The notes beneath the pieces are model-generated. The model had not been told where the DNA came from. It searched no databases and saw only the letters and a list, made by a program, of their open reading frames with translations. DNA of 64,000 nucleotides from Thalassia testudinum (Eukaryota; Streptophyta; Magnoliopsida; Alismatales; Hydrocharitaceae), in the NCBI GenBank assembly GCA_037157565.1, contig JAZHRO010000024.1, forward strand, positions 13,460,501-13,524,500, in the 5' to 3' direction. This document shows positions 20,148-32,624 of the stretch, piece by piece. The translations under genes and the position numbers were made by a program. Each line of letters starts with the position of its first letter. Position 1 is the stretch's first letter.

Positions 20148-21399
20148 TAAGTCGATTTTTGAAAAAGAGTTTAAAAAAAACAGTCACAACTCAATAGAAA
20201 GAATAAAATCTCAATCTCACAAAAAAAATCAGAAATCCCAATCAATCTCAATCCAAGCAAGACCAATCTATCAAGCAAGTGAGAAGAAATTGAATTTTTC
20301 CTAAAGGCTGCTATGAAAAATTGTATGCAAACAAATGTTTCAAATAATTATACGCGTACTAAAGATAGACCTAACGAAGTGCAGACCTTTATAATCCACC
20401 AGGAGTTTGGATAAGATTGGCATGCGAATCTAGATCCTGTGGGTGCTAAAGGAGATGAGGTAGAAACCTGTGTATGTGTATCTTAAGTGATCGTGTTGTG
20501 TGCACTAAAGCAATCAACACAATGGCGGTGAAAAACTTCGGTCAGGGTTTCAATCAAGTTTTTATGTCTCCTTTTTGATTTTGATTCAAGTATTTAGAAT
20601 GTATTTTCTATGCTGTTTGTCTCACTTTTTTAAATTGTTTCAAAACAAGAGATGGTCTTTTTAATTTTAAGTCAAATGCAAGGATGGTAGGAGTTGAGGA
20701 AGGATAGGGAATGCGTACCTGACTTCAGCAATTCTACAAGTATGCAATTTGACTTGAAAATTCAATCTAGCAGGAAAGAATGCAACCTAAAAATGGATGC
20801 CTAGTGATATGCTGCTGCTAGATAAGGATGAGATTTTTTTGAATTTTTGATTTTTTTAATTTTTTTGGATTTTTGAGTAATGCAACAAATAAATATAAAA
20901 GAAAAAGAAATTGATACGGAAAAACCGAGAGCAGAAAAACTGCGTCAATGAGAGATGAGTATAAAGATAATAGAGAGTCCAGAAAGTCCACAATTATTAC
21001 AAAATTGTGTGAGAACATGCTCTCACAACTTATGCTTAATAAATGATCCTAGGTAAAATACCTAAATCTAAACTAAGTTATACTAAATTACTACTATTAC
21101 TACTACTAATACTAATGCAGCTACTTCAAGGGAAAACTCCACTAAGATGTCGGGTTAGGATCGTAGTGAACTCGCCAAGAAGACGACCTCTACCTGGAAG
21201 ATGACTCTACTCCTACTCAAGTGCTGCAAAAATAACAATTGATTAATAAAAGAAATAAAAAATGTAGATACAAAAAGAATTAATCAATAAAAGAATGATT
21301 ATGTACAAACAATGAATATGAACAAATTTATATACAAAAATAAAGAATTATTTACAAATGAAGAATTAAAGAATAATTTTAGCATATAGAGAGTTGCTT
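20148..21399 (-). other. Leader of the second Athila element
   Basis: A 1.25-kb AT-rich noncoding stretch between gag and the primer site. It has many short A and T runs, for example near 20160-20240 and 20830-20880. No coding frame is supported, and I see nothing beyond its leader position. Confidence 0.6.
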
Positions 21400-21416
21400 C
21401 ATCGGCAATGGCGCCA
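21400..21416 (-). promoter_or_regulatory. Degenerate tRNA-Asp primer-binding site (LTR A)
   Basis: CATCGGCAATGGCGCCA matches the tRNA-Asp 3' end at 14 of 17 positions, including the terminal nine bases GGCGCCA plus AT/AC. It is six bases from the LTR end at 21423. As in the other Athila copies, a stretch matching the tRNA 5' end follows in the LTR (21458-21473). Confidence 0.82.
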
Positions 21417-21422
21417 AAAATA

Positions 21423-24400
21423 TGATATGATCGATCGTGGTCTGTATAAAAAAATCATCGTTGTTGTAGTATATGTCACAAATACAAGCTTTTATCGTGT
21501 CAATTTTATTTATTTGCATAATTTTTACTAGTTTATTCCAGGTCGTTTACTGGGAGGCGGTTATTGATATACATCACTCTCTATGTCCAACATTACTCTT
21601 TAATCCCAAAAAGATCAATTCTATGTACAATCATAAATGAATGAATTAATGAATAACCAATAAAATAATAACTTAATTATGTACAAAGGAGTCAACTAAA
21701 ATACTTACAAACACCTAATTACAATCAAGCATCAAACACTATACATATATACTCTATACTATCTATTTATAACTTATAATACTAATACTTACATATATAT
21801 ACAATAATAAGTAAAGATATATACTAGACTGTCTTAACTTAACATACTAACATATACAGTAACATATACAATATCTACAGCGACAGATATAAACATCGCT
21901 AGACCCCAGAAAAACTATGTACGGAATTTAAGGTAGAAATTAGGATTTATAGTCACACTTATTCTATCTATAGTGGCGATTTATTCTGTTAGTAAAGCTA
22001 TATGGTTATTTACGTACATATATAGCTCAAACAAATCTATACTACGTATACTTACTATACTTATACTAATTATTTACAGTATACACTTATATATATATAC
22101 ATATATATCTACACACGTATATTTTCTTCTTCATTCTTCTTTTTCTCATTTCCTAATCACGGCTCTCATTCTCTCTACTTAATTACTCACTGAGGGCACT
22201 TAGCCACAGAACACCATTTTCTCTCTTCTTATCCCCTTATTAGGCCTTTACTTAGTTTAAAAATTATTTTAAGGTTGACGAGCAGCTCTTTTCGAGGAAT
22301 ACACAGCACCCGAGGCGGGTGGGACCAGACCTCTACTAAGAGCCACCCTAATTCTTTAATTAAGCCTCTTAATCATCTTTTTTGCTTAGAATCGGGCTTA
22401 ATTAAGTCCTCGCATAGTGTCGGGCCCTCGACCCACATCGCACACCATCATCGTATCATCACAGAACCATGCCATAGCCAAACATATGCTTGTAGGGGGG
22501 GGGGTTGTTCCAGGTGCCCGACGCCCGTGACGACTAGATAACCAATGGTAGAAAAATAACTTATAGCGCTACAAGCGCTCCGTGCCACACGATGTGGCAC
22601 TATGTTAAGCGCGACTCAACGTTAGAATTCCAGCGGTCGTGCTGATTTCATGCTTTTGGCCCTCAATTTGGGGGTCATAATTTATTATAAATTAAAAATA
22701 AATTAAGGGAAATTAAGGTATTTACATATTAATTTATAATTGTACAATTAATTTACAAAATTAATTACATTTATTATATAAATAAATTAGGTAAAGTTTC
22801 CATTTTAAACATACTGAATTTTAGGTTTTATTTCTTAATTACGTATAAATTAGTTAATGTATGGTCTAATTGACCTTATACAGTATTAATATATATATTA
22901 GAGTATTTAAGAAATATTTTTATTGTATTTTAAAGGTTTTATTTCAATTTTATTTACAAGTAAATAGCTTCTTTTTAAACTGGTTTATATATAAATTAGA
23001 TACAACTAATATAATACATTATAAATATAATTAAATTAGCTTAATTTACTTAAAATACAGTAGTACAATTATACAGTATAAGTTAATTTAGTTTTAACTT
23101 AAATTACTAATTTATTTTAATTAAATCTATTAACTTAGCTGGTAAATTAATAAATTAATTATTTATTCTGTTTATATAATTAAATTATGGTATAGGGTTT
23201 ATTATGTACATAATATACATATAAATACGTATGTATAATTGCAATACTAAATATGTTTATTTACAGGATTTATTAATTTATATAGCTTACGGTACATATA
23301 AATTAGTATAATTGATAAATAGTTATATAAATAAGCTATGTACAGTTTAATCTAACTTAAATACTTAAGTTATAGTATATAATATTTACATAAGTTATTC
23401 ATACTTAATATATATCTAATTTATACTATTTACAAATATAACTTACTATATACCTTATATCTACAAGTATTTACATAGTATACAATGTGTTTTTAGATAT
23501 TTTTAGGGTTTTTTCATTTATTTATAGGTTTTGTATATATATATTTTTTTTTGAAGATAGGAGGCGAGAAAGAAAGAAATAGATGAGAAGAGTAGACTAT
23601 TTTTGGTGTTTTTATAGTTAAGTTCTTTTATTAAGTTCCATGGTATACTGAACCGTCGGTTGGTACGTTTTACTAAGTCGGGGATTCAGAATACCATGAA
23701 ACTTGCCATACACTTAAAAATATACCTAATCTTCACCAAGATAGGTTTATTTTATTTATTTGTATTTTTTATCAAGTTTTTATTTATTTACAAGTTCAGT
23801 TCATTTTAGGGTCATTTAAGTATTTTCAAAGGAACCCATGACACTAAATCTAGTTCTACAAGATATATAGGCAGTAGACTACCTTAAGTAAGCTCATCAC
23901 ATGAAATGGAAAAGATGTAAGCAGTTAAGCACGAAATTTAGTTTATATTTCCATTAATTTCAATTTGGACAGTTGACTACAATTCATGGCTGACAAAGGA
24001 ATTTGTAAACAAGATTACAAGCAATTCAGATTGAATTTAACCCTAACAGTACATGAAAGCTTGTTAGAAAGTAAACTACTCATTACATCATAGGTTAGCC
24101 ATTTAACATAATATACCTAAGCCTACTGTCAAGACATTTCAAATCAACATCAGCAGCAACAGAATAGCAGCTATGTTGCCGCTGGAAACCAGCAGATTAG
24201 CAGCAGTAGCCAGTAAACAACTGCAGCAACTCCAGACATCTTAAGAAAAATTCCATGAGTTGCTGCAGGGAATCTAGACATCAGATAAGACAATCTGCAG
24301 CAAGTCTGGACTTCCAATTTAGCAACCTATTCCTTGATTCAGTCATTTATATCCCAGATCAAACTTGAAAAAGTTTGAGCAGGAATATGAAATGTTCTTA

Positions 24401-26462
24401 TCAGGGAATAAACTATTGAATTCAGTTGGAATGTAGCTGCTCGTGCAGCAATTTAATATGATGGGATTCAAAACACACAACAAAAAAAAAGTATATATAG
24501 AGGAATCTGATCAGACTGATAAATCACCTTGAAATCACTTGGGTTGTTAAACTCTCTATCAGAAAATTCTCAGCAATAGTTTCTTTTCAAATCTGAAACA
24601 AAACTACTGATCTAGCACTTTCCTAATGCCATAGACAGCATGAAGGAAGGTCCTAGATCAGTCCATTAAATCCAAATTGAATCCCAATTTTCTAAACCTT
24701 AAGGAATATTAACAATTCCTTAGGTGAACATTCAGAATTGACAGAATTAAACCTTCATAGAAATACAAAGAAGAGAGCCTCAAATCAACATGGTTGATTT
24801 TCCTTGACTTTCTACACATTAAAAATCAAAGCATCCCAATTCAAATCAAAATCAAAGCCATACTCATGGACATTGGAATCCTTGTATATACCTGATCAAA
24901 GCCATTTAAATCCTCAAACAACTCGATTAAATCCGATAGAGCTCAAAATTGAATTCAAATCTCCGATTTGATCATTAAAACCATTTGCAAGCAAAATCGA
25001 GTCATCTGAGTTTTTGAACAAGATTGGGGGGTCTTGTGAACTTGCAAGATGAATGAGAGACCCCCCAAGGTGGATTGTGACACTAATTTTAGATTTGAGG
25101 TTAAAAACCTTCAGATCAGAAATTAGGTCTCATGAAAGGGTGATCTATGAATTTAATTATGAGGAAACACAGAAATGAAAATGGAAATGTGTAGGGGGAG
25201 AAAACAATGATTAGTGAATGGGAGAATTCATATCCTCTGATATGAAGTGATCAGAGGAGGTGATATTGTGGGATCTTTATGCTACAACTACTCCTAAGCT
25301 AAACTACCATCATGCATCCAGATTAGTTTAAATCTACAGCTAAATTCTACTGCTAGTCTATCTAACTATACTACAGCTAATCTAAAAAAACAGTAAACCT
25401 AATCTAATAGGAAGAATGGGACCTTTAGATCTCCACCCGATGGATGGAGAGGAAGAAAGGAGGGAGGAGATGCTCCAGCGGAGTGAAAACCCTCTAGTGG
25501 TGTTCAGGGTCGCCCTCAGGTGCTATGATGTCCTTAGCCGCGAGGAGTGTCGGAGAGAAGGTGGATTTCATCGCTGGTGGCCATGAAAATGGGGAGAGGT
25601 GGGGAGAGTAGCTGGAGAGGAAGAATTATCGCTAAGAGGTGTAGGAGGGAGTGATCCCCTGCACTAACGACTGTGGAACACCTTAAGTAGATGGAAGAGT
25701 GAATCTAAGAACTGCGCAAGTGAAATTAGGTGAAAAGGGCATGGGCGGCGAGGATGAGAGGAGAGAGCGCACGCGGTTCCCAATCAAAAAGCGGCCGTTG
25801 GATGGGATCTGGTTGGAAAGGTGACCACTCGCGCTGAATCGTGTGAAGGTTCGAATCAAATCGAGCTACAGATTGAGCAATCAAGAGAATGAACGATCAC
25901 GATGGCCTTAGTTCATTGCGTGGAAAGTGCACGTGAGCTACAGGCTTGTGTTGGTGAAATTGCAGGGAACACCCCTCGACGAAGGGGTAGAACAATTGCA
26001 GACAGACCCATTAGTGGTAAGGAAAGCCATCGGAGCAATCTTTAAGGGCATACAAATAGGTCCCTGCGAGTTACAAATAGGTCCTAGGAGGTTTTCTAAT
26101 AAATGATATGTAATACACTAAGGACCTAAATGTAAATCTTTAATTTCAAGGCCTTAATGATGTCCAAATACATCGAAGCTTTTATCTAAGCTTAATTAAA
26201 CATTTAAGAAGTTAATTATACTTTTGATTTGAACTTTTGAGCTCATTTATGTGTTTAATTTACAATTGGATCACCATTTCACATTTATTAATAGAATATC
26301 CCATTTAATGACCTAATTATACGTTTTTAACACAGAATTGATGTTTTAGGTCTTTTTCTCTAATTCCCACACTTAAGCCTTTTTATGTGTTAATTTGATA
26401 TTGTTTAACCTAATTTTTAGCTTAACTTAGGCTATTTAGTTATGATGAGTTGCAACTCATTA
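21423..26462 (-). repeat. Athila LTR A (5.0 kb)
   Basis: A very long LTR bounded by TGATATGATCG at 21423 (next to the primer site) and by a palindromic tip TGATGAGTTGCAACTCATTA at 26443-26462. It is AT-rich and noncoding with a low-complexity centre (22680-23560), a G13-like run near 22497-22505, and a 3'-proximal unit (24120-24320) of CAG-like triplets. An inverted homologue is LTR B (27821-35591), and the part next to the primer site is repeated in LTR C (39187-40440). No open frame over 90 codons is present. Confidence 0.85.
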
Positions 26463-27806
26463 GGTATAAATGGTAAATCATTTACTAAAATGAAATTGTA
26501 GACACATACCTATTGTATATAGTATAGTATTATAAAAAATACCCAAAATATTGAAAAATTTTGAAATTCTTTTTTATAAAAATTACAAAGGAAAAATACA
26601 AAAAAATGAAGAAAAAAATACAAAAACTCAAAAAATACAATAAGGGACCTGAACTTTATTGATTGAGGGAGAACTCCAAAAGAAAATTAAGGAGAGAAAA
26701 AGTTTTAAAGAAAATATAAGTGTTTAACTATGATCTTCTAGCTGAAAATAAAAATAGAATAAGTGTTTATGGATATTCAACCTTTACTGGTTAGACTTTC
26801 CGGGCCACTATAGCTTGATTCACTCAGGCTTTGTTTTAATACACTTTAAGCTTTGACAAGATAGATCAAGATCTCTCCTAATTTTAGGACGTATTCTTGT
26901 AGTTGAATCACTAGTATAGGATTTGCTGGTTTGCTTTGACTTAGGAGTTTAAGTAACCTTGGTTTACAATACACAGTGTCAGGAAAGACCTTGTGAATTT
27001 TGAAATTCAATCATAGTGTTCATTATGGAAGGTGGAGTCCTTACCTGTGCATGCAGGTTGACTCTTTGTCCTAGTCTTTAGTCTTGTGTCTAGGAGAAGC
27101 TTTTTCCAACAAAGAACTCGCCCACTAAATAAGTGTGCTCTACCAAATAAAGTTGTTAGAGACATACTGACATTTATGTGAGAAAAAAAGAAATTCTTTT
27201 GAATAAGTCAAGTATATTCTCCAAGTCTTGTAAATACAAAAAGTACACCAAAAATGTTTTTAGGGTTCGGTACAAATGCCCTGTTCCACCAAAAGTTCTT
27301 TGAGCCACAAATGCAATAAGAGTTGGGTTTGAGTATTCCTCGTTTCTTGAGAGTCAATCCAAAAACATGAGCTGAAGCTAAGACTAACCTGGGTTTAAAA
27401 AGAAGTGAAACCCTGGGATTGAGTTTTAAAATTCACCTGGTTAGTCCTAATCAATCACTGAGCACAACCATAACCTTTTAGAGTCTGAGTCTCTGTAAAA
27501 CCCCCTGAGTCCTGGAATTTGACTGGAAGTTTTAAATATCAAGAGTCCTTGTTAGTCGAGAGATGGTATATGTCGTATTAGTCTTAAGTTCTGGTCAATC
27601 TTCCTAAGCAATAGGTTCTCACAATGTCAAAAATAAACATAGTTGGTTAATCAAAGGAAAAATCTTTCAGCTTAAAGATCATCTCTAAACACTTAACTTT
27701 TTGAGAAAAAGAAAAGAAAAAGCTAGATATCTCATCACACTTACCTTGCTGATACTTAAACTACTATACACTTTATTGAGTTGTTTACTAAGGGACTAGC
27801 AAAACC
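26463..27806 (-). repeat. Block X, inverted copy between LTR A and LTR B
   Basis: The reverse complement matches 16214-17500 over nearly its length. Read on the minus strand it is the 3' noncoding block leading into LTR A. At its other end it meets the polypurine-like tract of LTR B in the opposite orientation, so it is the spacer between two head-to-head LTRs. It is noncoding. Confidence 0.72.
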
Positions 27807-27820
27807 TAAGCATGAGGGTA
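27806..27820 (+). promoter_or_regulatory. Polypurine-like tract before LTR B
   Basis: CTAAGCATGAGGGTA ends directly at the LTR B tip TGATGAG (27821) and resembles TTTAAGCATGGGGGG at 16196. Its position suits the plus-strand primer of a plus-oriented element whose 3' LTR is LTR B. Confidence 0.5.
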
Positions 27821-29949
27821 TGATGAGTTGTTACTCATCATAGCTAAATTTCTTAAGTTAAGTTAGAAACTAGGTTAAATACTATGAAATTAATACATAA
27901 AAAGGGTTAAGTGTGAGAAATTGAGAAAAAGACCTAAAATGTCGATTTCGTGATAAAAATGCATAATTAAGTCAATTATTGAGATATTCTATTATGGTGA
28001 TCCAATTGTAAATTTAACACACAAATGAGCTCAAAACTTCAAATCAAAAGTAAGATTAACTTCTAATATGTTCAATTGAGCTTCAGTAAAAATCTGGTTG
28101 CATTTGGACATCATTAGGACCTTGCAATTAGAGTTTCACATTTAGGTCCTTCACATATCACATTTCATTCTTAGAAAACCTTTCAAGGACCCATTTGTAG
28201 GCATAGGGACCTTTTTGCAAGCCCTTAGGGATTGCTCTGATAGCTTTCCTTATCACTTATGTGTCTCCAGCTATTTCTCTACTTCTTCGCCTAACGGCCC
28301 TCCCTGCAATTTCAACATTAGAACACCTGCAATTGTGTGCACCACAGGTGCACTGTAGCCGCGAAGAACATGGGCCATCATGGCCGTTCACTCGCTGGTT
28401 CTCTTGATCTGTGGTTCTTCAATCGAAGTTTCGCGCGAATCATTGTGTATGTTCACCACCTCGCCCAAATCTGATCCTACGGTCCACTTTTGACTTAGGA
28501 TTGCGCGTGCTCCTCTCCTTAAATCACCATTGCCCATGCCCTATTTGCTTAATCCCATCGCGAGGTGACCTAATTCACTCATCTTCCTACTTAAGGAGCT
28601 CCCCTGCTTTGCGCGCAAAGAATCGACCTCCTCTCCTACTTCCTTGAGGCTGATCTCTTCATCCTCTCCAGTTTCTCCTCTCCACCTGACCCTGTTCTGG
28701 CGCCTTGAGCAAAGGAACTTCATCTTCTCCGACTCTCCTCGCCGCTAAAGACCACATAGCATCTGAGGGCGACCTTGAGTCCCACTAGTGGACTTTCAAT
28801 CCATTGGAGATCCTCCCCCCTTCGTCGCTGTAGCCACCAGTTGCAGATCTTTGTTCCCTAGTTAATTGTAGTTTAGTTAGTATAATTTAGAGTAGAATAG
28901 AAGTAGATCAGAAGTAGGAAATTTACTGGATTGATTGCTAGCTAGGAGTAGATTAATATAGTGTAGAATTTGCACTCCACCTCTTTTGATCATTTCAGAT
29001 CTGAGTAGATGAATCCATCTTACTCATTTGATCATTAATCTCTCCCTCACCACCTCACAAGTCCATGTTCTGACTTTCCTCGTGTTTTATTTCACAATTC
29101 ACCCATCCATTAAGAGTCAAACCCTTATCTCATTGCTCTCTATCTTTGAGATGAAGGTTTGCCCCAAATCCATTTAGGGGTCTCCCATTCATTTCAGAAA
29201 TCTATAATGACCCCTTATCTGAGTTTAAAATGGAATTGATTTGCATGATCTGATTTTGATTTGTTTTTCATTGCGAAATCGTGAGATTTTGATCAATTTG
29301 GGTTTTAAAGAGTGTTTGATCAAGCAAATTGATATGTTTTTGAATAGATCTATCCATGGCAGTGATTCTAAGATGATTTCTGTTGGTAAATTTTTTCTTA
29401 GATGAGCCATGGTGAAATTGAGCTTGAATGGAGGTTTTCATGATTTTTAATATGTAGGAGAGCCAAGGAGAATCAACCTTGTTGATTTGAGGTTCTACAA
29501 TGTCTTTTTGAGTGGAATTGATGTTTGGATGTTGATTTCATACCTAAGGAATTGTCAATATTCCTTAAGGTATAAGAGAATTGGGATTCAAGTGGGTTGA
29601 ATTTAGTGGACTAATCTAAGATCCTCCTTCATGCTGTCTATAACATAAGGAAGGTATTAGATCAGTAGTTTTCTCTGGTTTGGAATGAAAAATATTGTTT
29701 GAGAATTTTTGATGTGGACCCTTTCACCCGATTTGATTGCAAAATGATTTCCAAGTATTGTCAAGTTTTATTTTAAGGATACTTACTGTTTGGTTTTTGA
29801 ATCCCACTTCTACATATCAAAGTGCTACTTTAGCAGCTACCTATCCAAGGAGTTATTAATCCTAAATTTGATACAAATCACTCCTTGAAGTTGGATGTTT
29901 TTGATCCAAAAATCAGACTTGACAAAGTTTGATTTTGGTTCTGCCTATC

Positions 29950-32624
29950 TGACTACACTTTTAGCCTTTTAAGATGTCTGGAGTCTCAGTCAGACGTCTG
30001 GACCAGTTCCCGGACGTTTGAAAATGAAATTTTTGTACTGCACACTACGCTCTGCTAGTGGGCGGCGAGAGGGGGCATTCTTCCTCATTCTCCCCAAACC
30101 CTAAACCCCACACCTCCTATATAAACCCCCCCTCCTATCTCCTCTCCACTCCACACACCAGCCACCACCACCTTCAGTGCTTGTGAGGGAGCGGCAAGAG
30201 GGGGCGAGCGAGGGAGAGAGAGAGGGAGGAAGGAGGAGAGCACGGGAGGAGGAGGAGGCCAAGGTCGGGGGAGCTTCGGTGGAAGCTCGGCGGAGCTCTC
30301 ACGGTCACTGGTGGGCGCGTGAAGGAGGAGGAGAGGGCTCCGGGAGGCGGCCTCCTGGCCCTTTGCAGCGATTGGAGCTGCTGTGGTGCGAGGTGGAGCG
30401 AGCGGAGAGAGCTATGAGGAGTTCTTGGTGCTGGAAGTTTTCCAGTATCAGACATCTAGAGTGGAGTTCAGATGACTGGTGGGGTACCTGGACGTTTGGA
30501 GCTAAGGCCAAACGTCTGAAAGCACATTTATCGCAAGGTACGTATCTCCTTGCGCCATGCATATTGCAGCGAAGGGGTATTTGTTGGCTAACCGCGCCTG
30601 CAATTTCGTACGCAGGTGCAGCTTTGGGTAGGAGCGCGGATTGCTTTTCCATGTGCTTTTGGACGTCTGATAACATCACCAGACGTCTGGAGGTGCATCC
30701 AGACGATTGGAGGCATTTTCCAACGTCTGGAACTGCCTTCAGATGATCGCAGAGAAGGTCTGGACGTCTGAGGATACCTCAGGGACTTAAGGTAAGAACT
30801 GACGCCTTTTAAGACGTCTAGGATTATTTCCAGATGTCTGATTTTGAACAGTAGGCATGTTTTGACCCGTTTAGGGTCCGATTGGGGTTCGTTTTATGCA
30901 AACGAAATACCTGTACTTTCCTTGCAAGTTCCTCTACGTACTAGAGTCTTTTGTACACTGTTCTGAACTCTTCTTTTGTGATGTATTCCTTGGTATAGGG
31001 TTTCATCTTACTGCTTGTTTGGGGCTCGCGGAGACACCTAGGTCTGCGGTTCGAGCCCCCATTACTCCCGTGTTGCCTGGTAGAGTGGTTTAATTTCGTT
31101 AATAATATTTAAATAAAAATGTACTTGTGGAAATGGCCAAATGGAACCCTAGGATGTGGCATGAACCCTAGGGTAGAGAAATGAATGAACCGTTTATGCT
31201 ATATGATGTATTTGCATGCATGATTGAAGTAAACTGCTAGCAATTGCCTATATTATAATTGTGAGTTGACTGTTAGAATATGAGCTGCCTGTATTTAATG
31301 AACAATTACCTATGAAATCACCAGTTGCATGTATTAAATTATGGAAACACGAGCTGCCTGTATATGGATGAGAAATGAATTGTGAAATGTGAAATTGGAT
31401 TGGAATAAATGAGGTAAACATGAGTATGAACTCTACGGGGAATTAGGAGTAGAGCTCCTGTGGATAGACGGAAACCTAGAATTTAGACGGGAAGTGTGCT
31501 AGCCCTTGAGTACGTGGTACCAAGGAGAGTAACTGTCCCCTTTTGTGTAGAGCGAAGCTAGCCTCCCTTAGGTTAAGACCCGGGGTTAGGATTGGCCACT
31601 CTACATCGACTCCTATTGGCCATCGTGTACGTGGTACCGAGGCGAGCTACTAGTGTAGAGAGGGAGCTAGCCACCCCACGGGGCTCGGGGTTCAGCTAGC
31701 CACCCTACACAGACTTGTTAGGCCCTCTGGGCAAACCGAGATAGTCAGATGAGGGTATGCGGACTGTGGAGGGGCGAGACCCCTATTTGGTTCTTAGGGG
31801 AGAGACCCTTGTTCTAAGAAGGCAAGGCCCTATACTGTTTTGTGCTGTACTTTGGACGTACTCGCTAGTGGAAACGACTGACGACGTGTCAATGCGGGGT
31901 AGCTACCCGTGCACTTATCACGCGTGTTATAGTCACCGCTACGTCTTGACAGTAACCTCGGGGTGGTTAACTGGGTGTAGGACTACCACGAGGGACTCTC
32001 TCGACCAGGAGAGCACCACGTGTACTTTCTACTCTACGGAAAAGACTGCAATCAAGATCGTTCCCACGAGAAACATGCAAGATCAAGAATATCTAGATGC
32101 TTGAGAGAAATGGGTGAAACGGAAATATATATAAAACAGATAAATAGAAATGAGAATTAAACCTGTTGCTTTTACTGTTTTGTACATAGATAATATAGAT
32201 ACCACTCTACTCAACGTTTGCTACCTCTGTCTTTTCATAACACTGTTCAGGATCAGGAGTTGAGTAGCCCGAGCTTCTGGCTGCGGAGGGTGCTGGGCCC
32301 AGTCGAGCCCAGCCGTAGTTTACTTCAGCACTTCCTTTTCTTTTCTCTACCGTTGTAGTAAGTAATGGACTTTTAGTTACTGTTTTGCTACTACTGTTTA
32401 CTTTTCGCTTTCCGTTGTCATTATTGTTGTGGTGGTATGTACTGAAACAACAGATTTATTTTCCTTTACTGTTTTGTACGTTTCTTCTGCTTAATTATAT
32501 TGCATATGTGAATGTGGTTTACTTTCCTACTTTTGGTTATTTCTTGTTGGACGACTAGGTCTTGGGATCGGTCGAGGTGAGCCGGTCTCGGGTCCTGTAG
32601 GGATCCAGGAATCGGGTCATAACA
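29950..32624 (+). mobile_element. Solo family-Y LTR inserted in LTR B
   Basis: It begins TGACTACACTTTTAGCC and ends GGGTCATAACA, with a length of 2,675 bp against 2,672 for the complete Y LTR at 9053-11724. No primer site or coding region adjoins it, so it is a solo LTR. It interrupts LTR B between segments that are contiguous in LTR A. I do not see a clean target-site duplication (flanks CTATC and GATTT). It contains the GACGTC palindrome clusters, a TATA box, a possible 78-nt intron (30538-30615) and the duplicated U5-side module (31508-31715). A 189-codon frame at 30177-30746 overlaps the promoter-proximal part on one strand only and is not preserved in other copies. Confidence 0.85.
30118..30127 (+). 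promoter_or_regulatory. TATA box of the Y LTR
   Basis: CTATATAAAC in a pyrimidine-rich context (CACCTC before, CCCCCC after) is a strong plant TATA box. The C-rich run and the CACACACCAGCC stretch that follow suit an initiation region near 30155. The related copy at 47068-47075 has TTTATAAT in the same place. Confidence 0.7.

Noticed and set aside
22240..22541. 88-codon frame in LTR A
   Set aside because: It lies antisense within an LTR, is not preserved in LTRs B or C, and has no recognisable domain.
30177..30746. 189-codon frame in the solo Y LTR
   Set aside because: It is low complexity at its start, crosses palindrome clusters and the possible leader intron, and is not conserved in the complete Y LTR.
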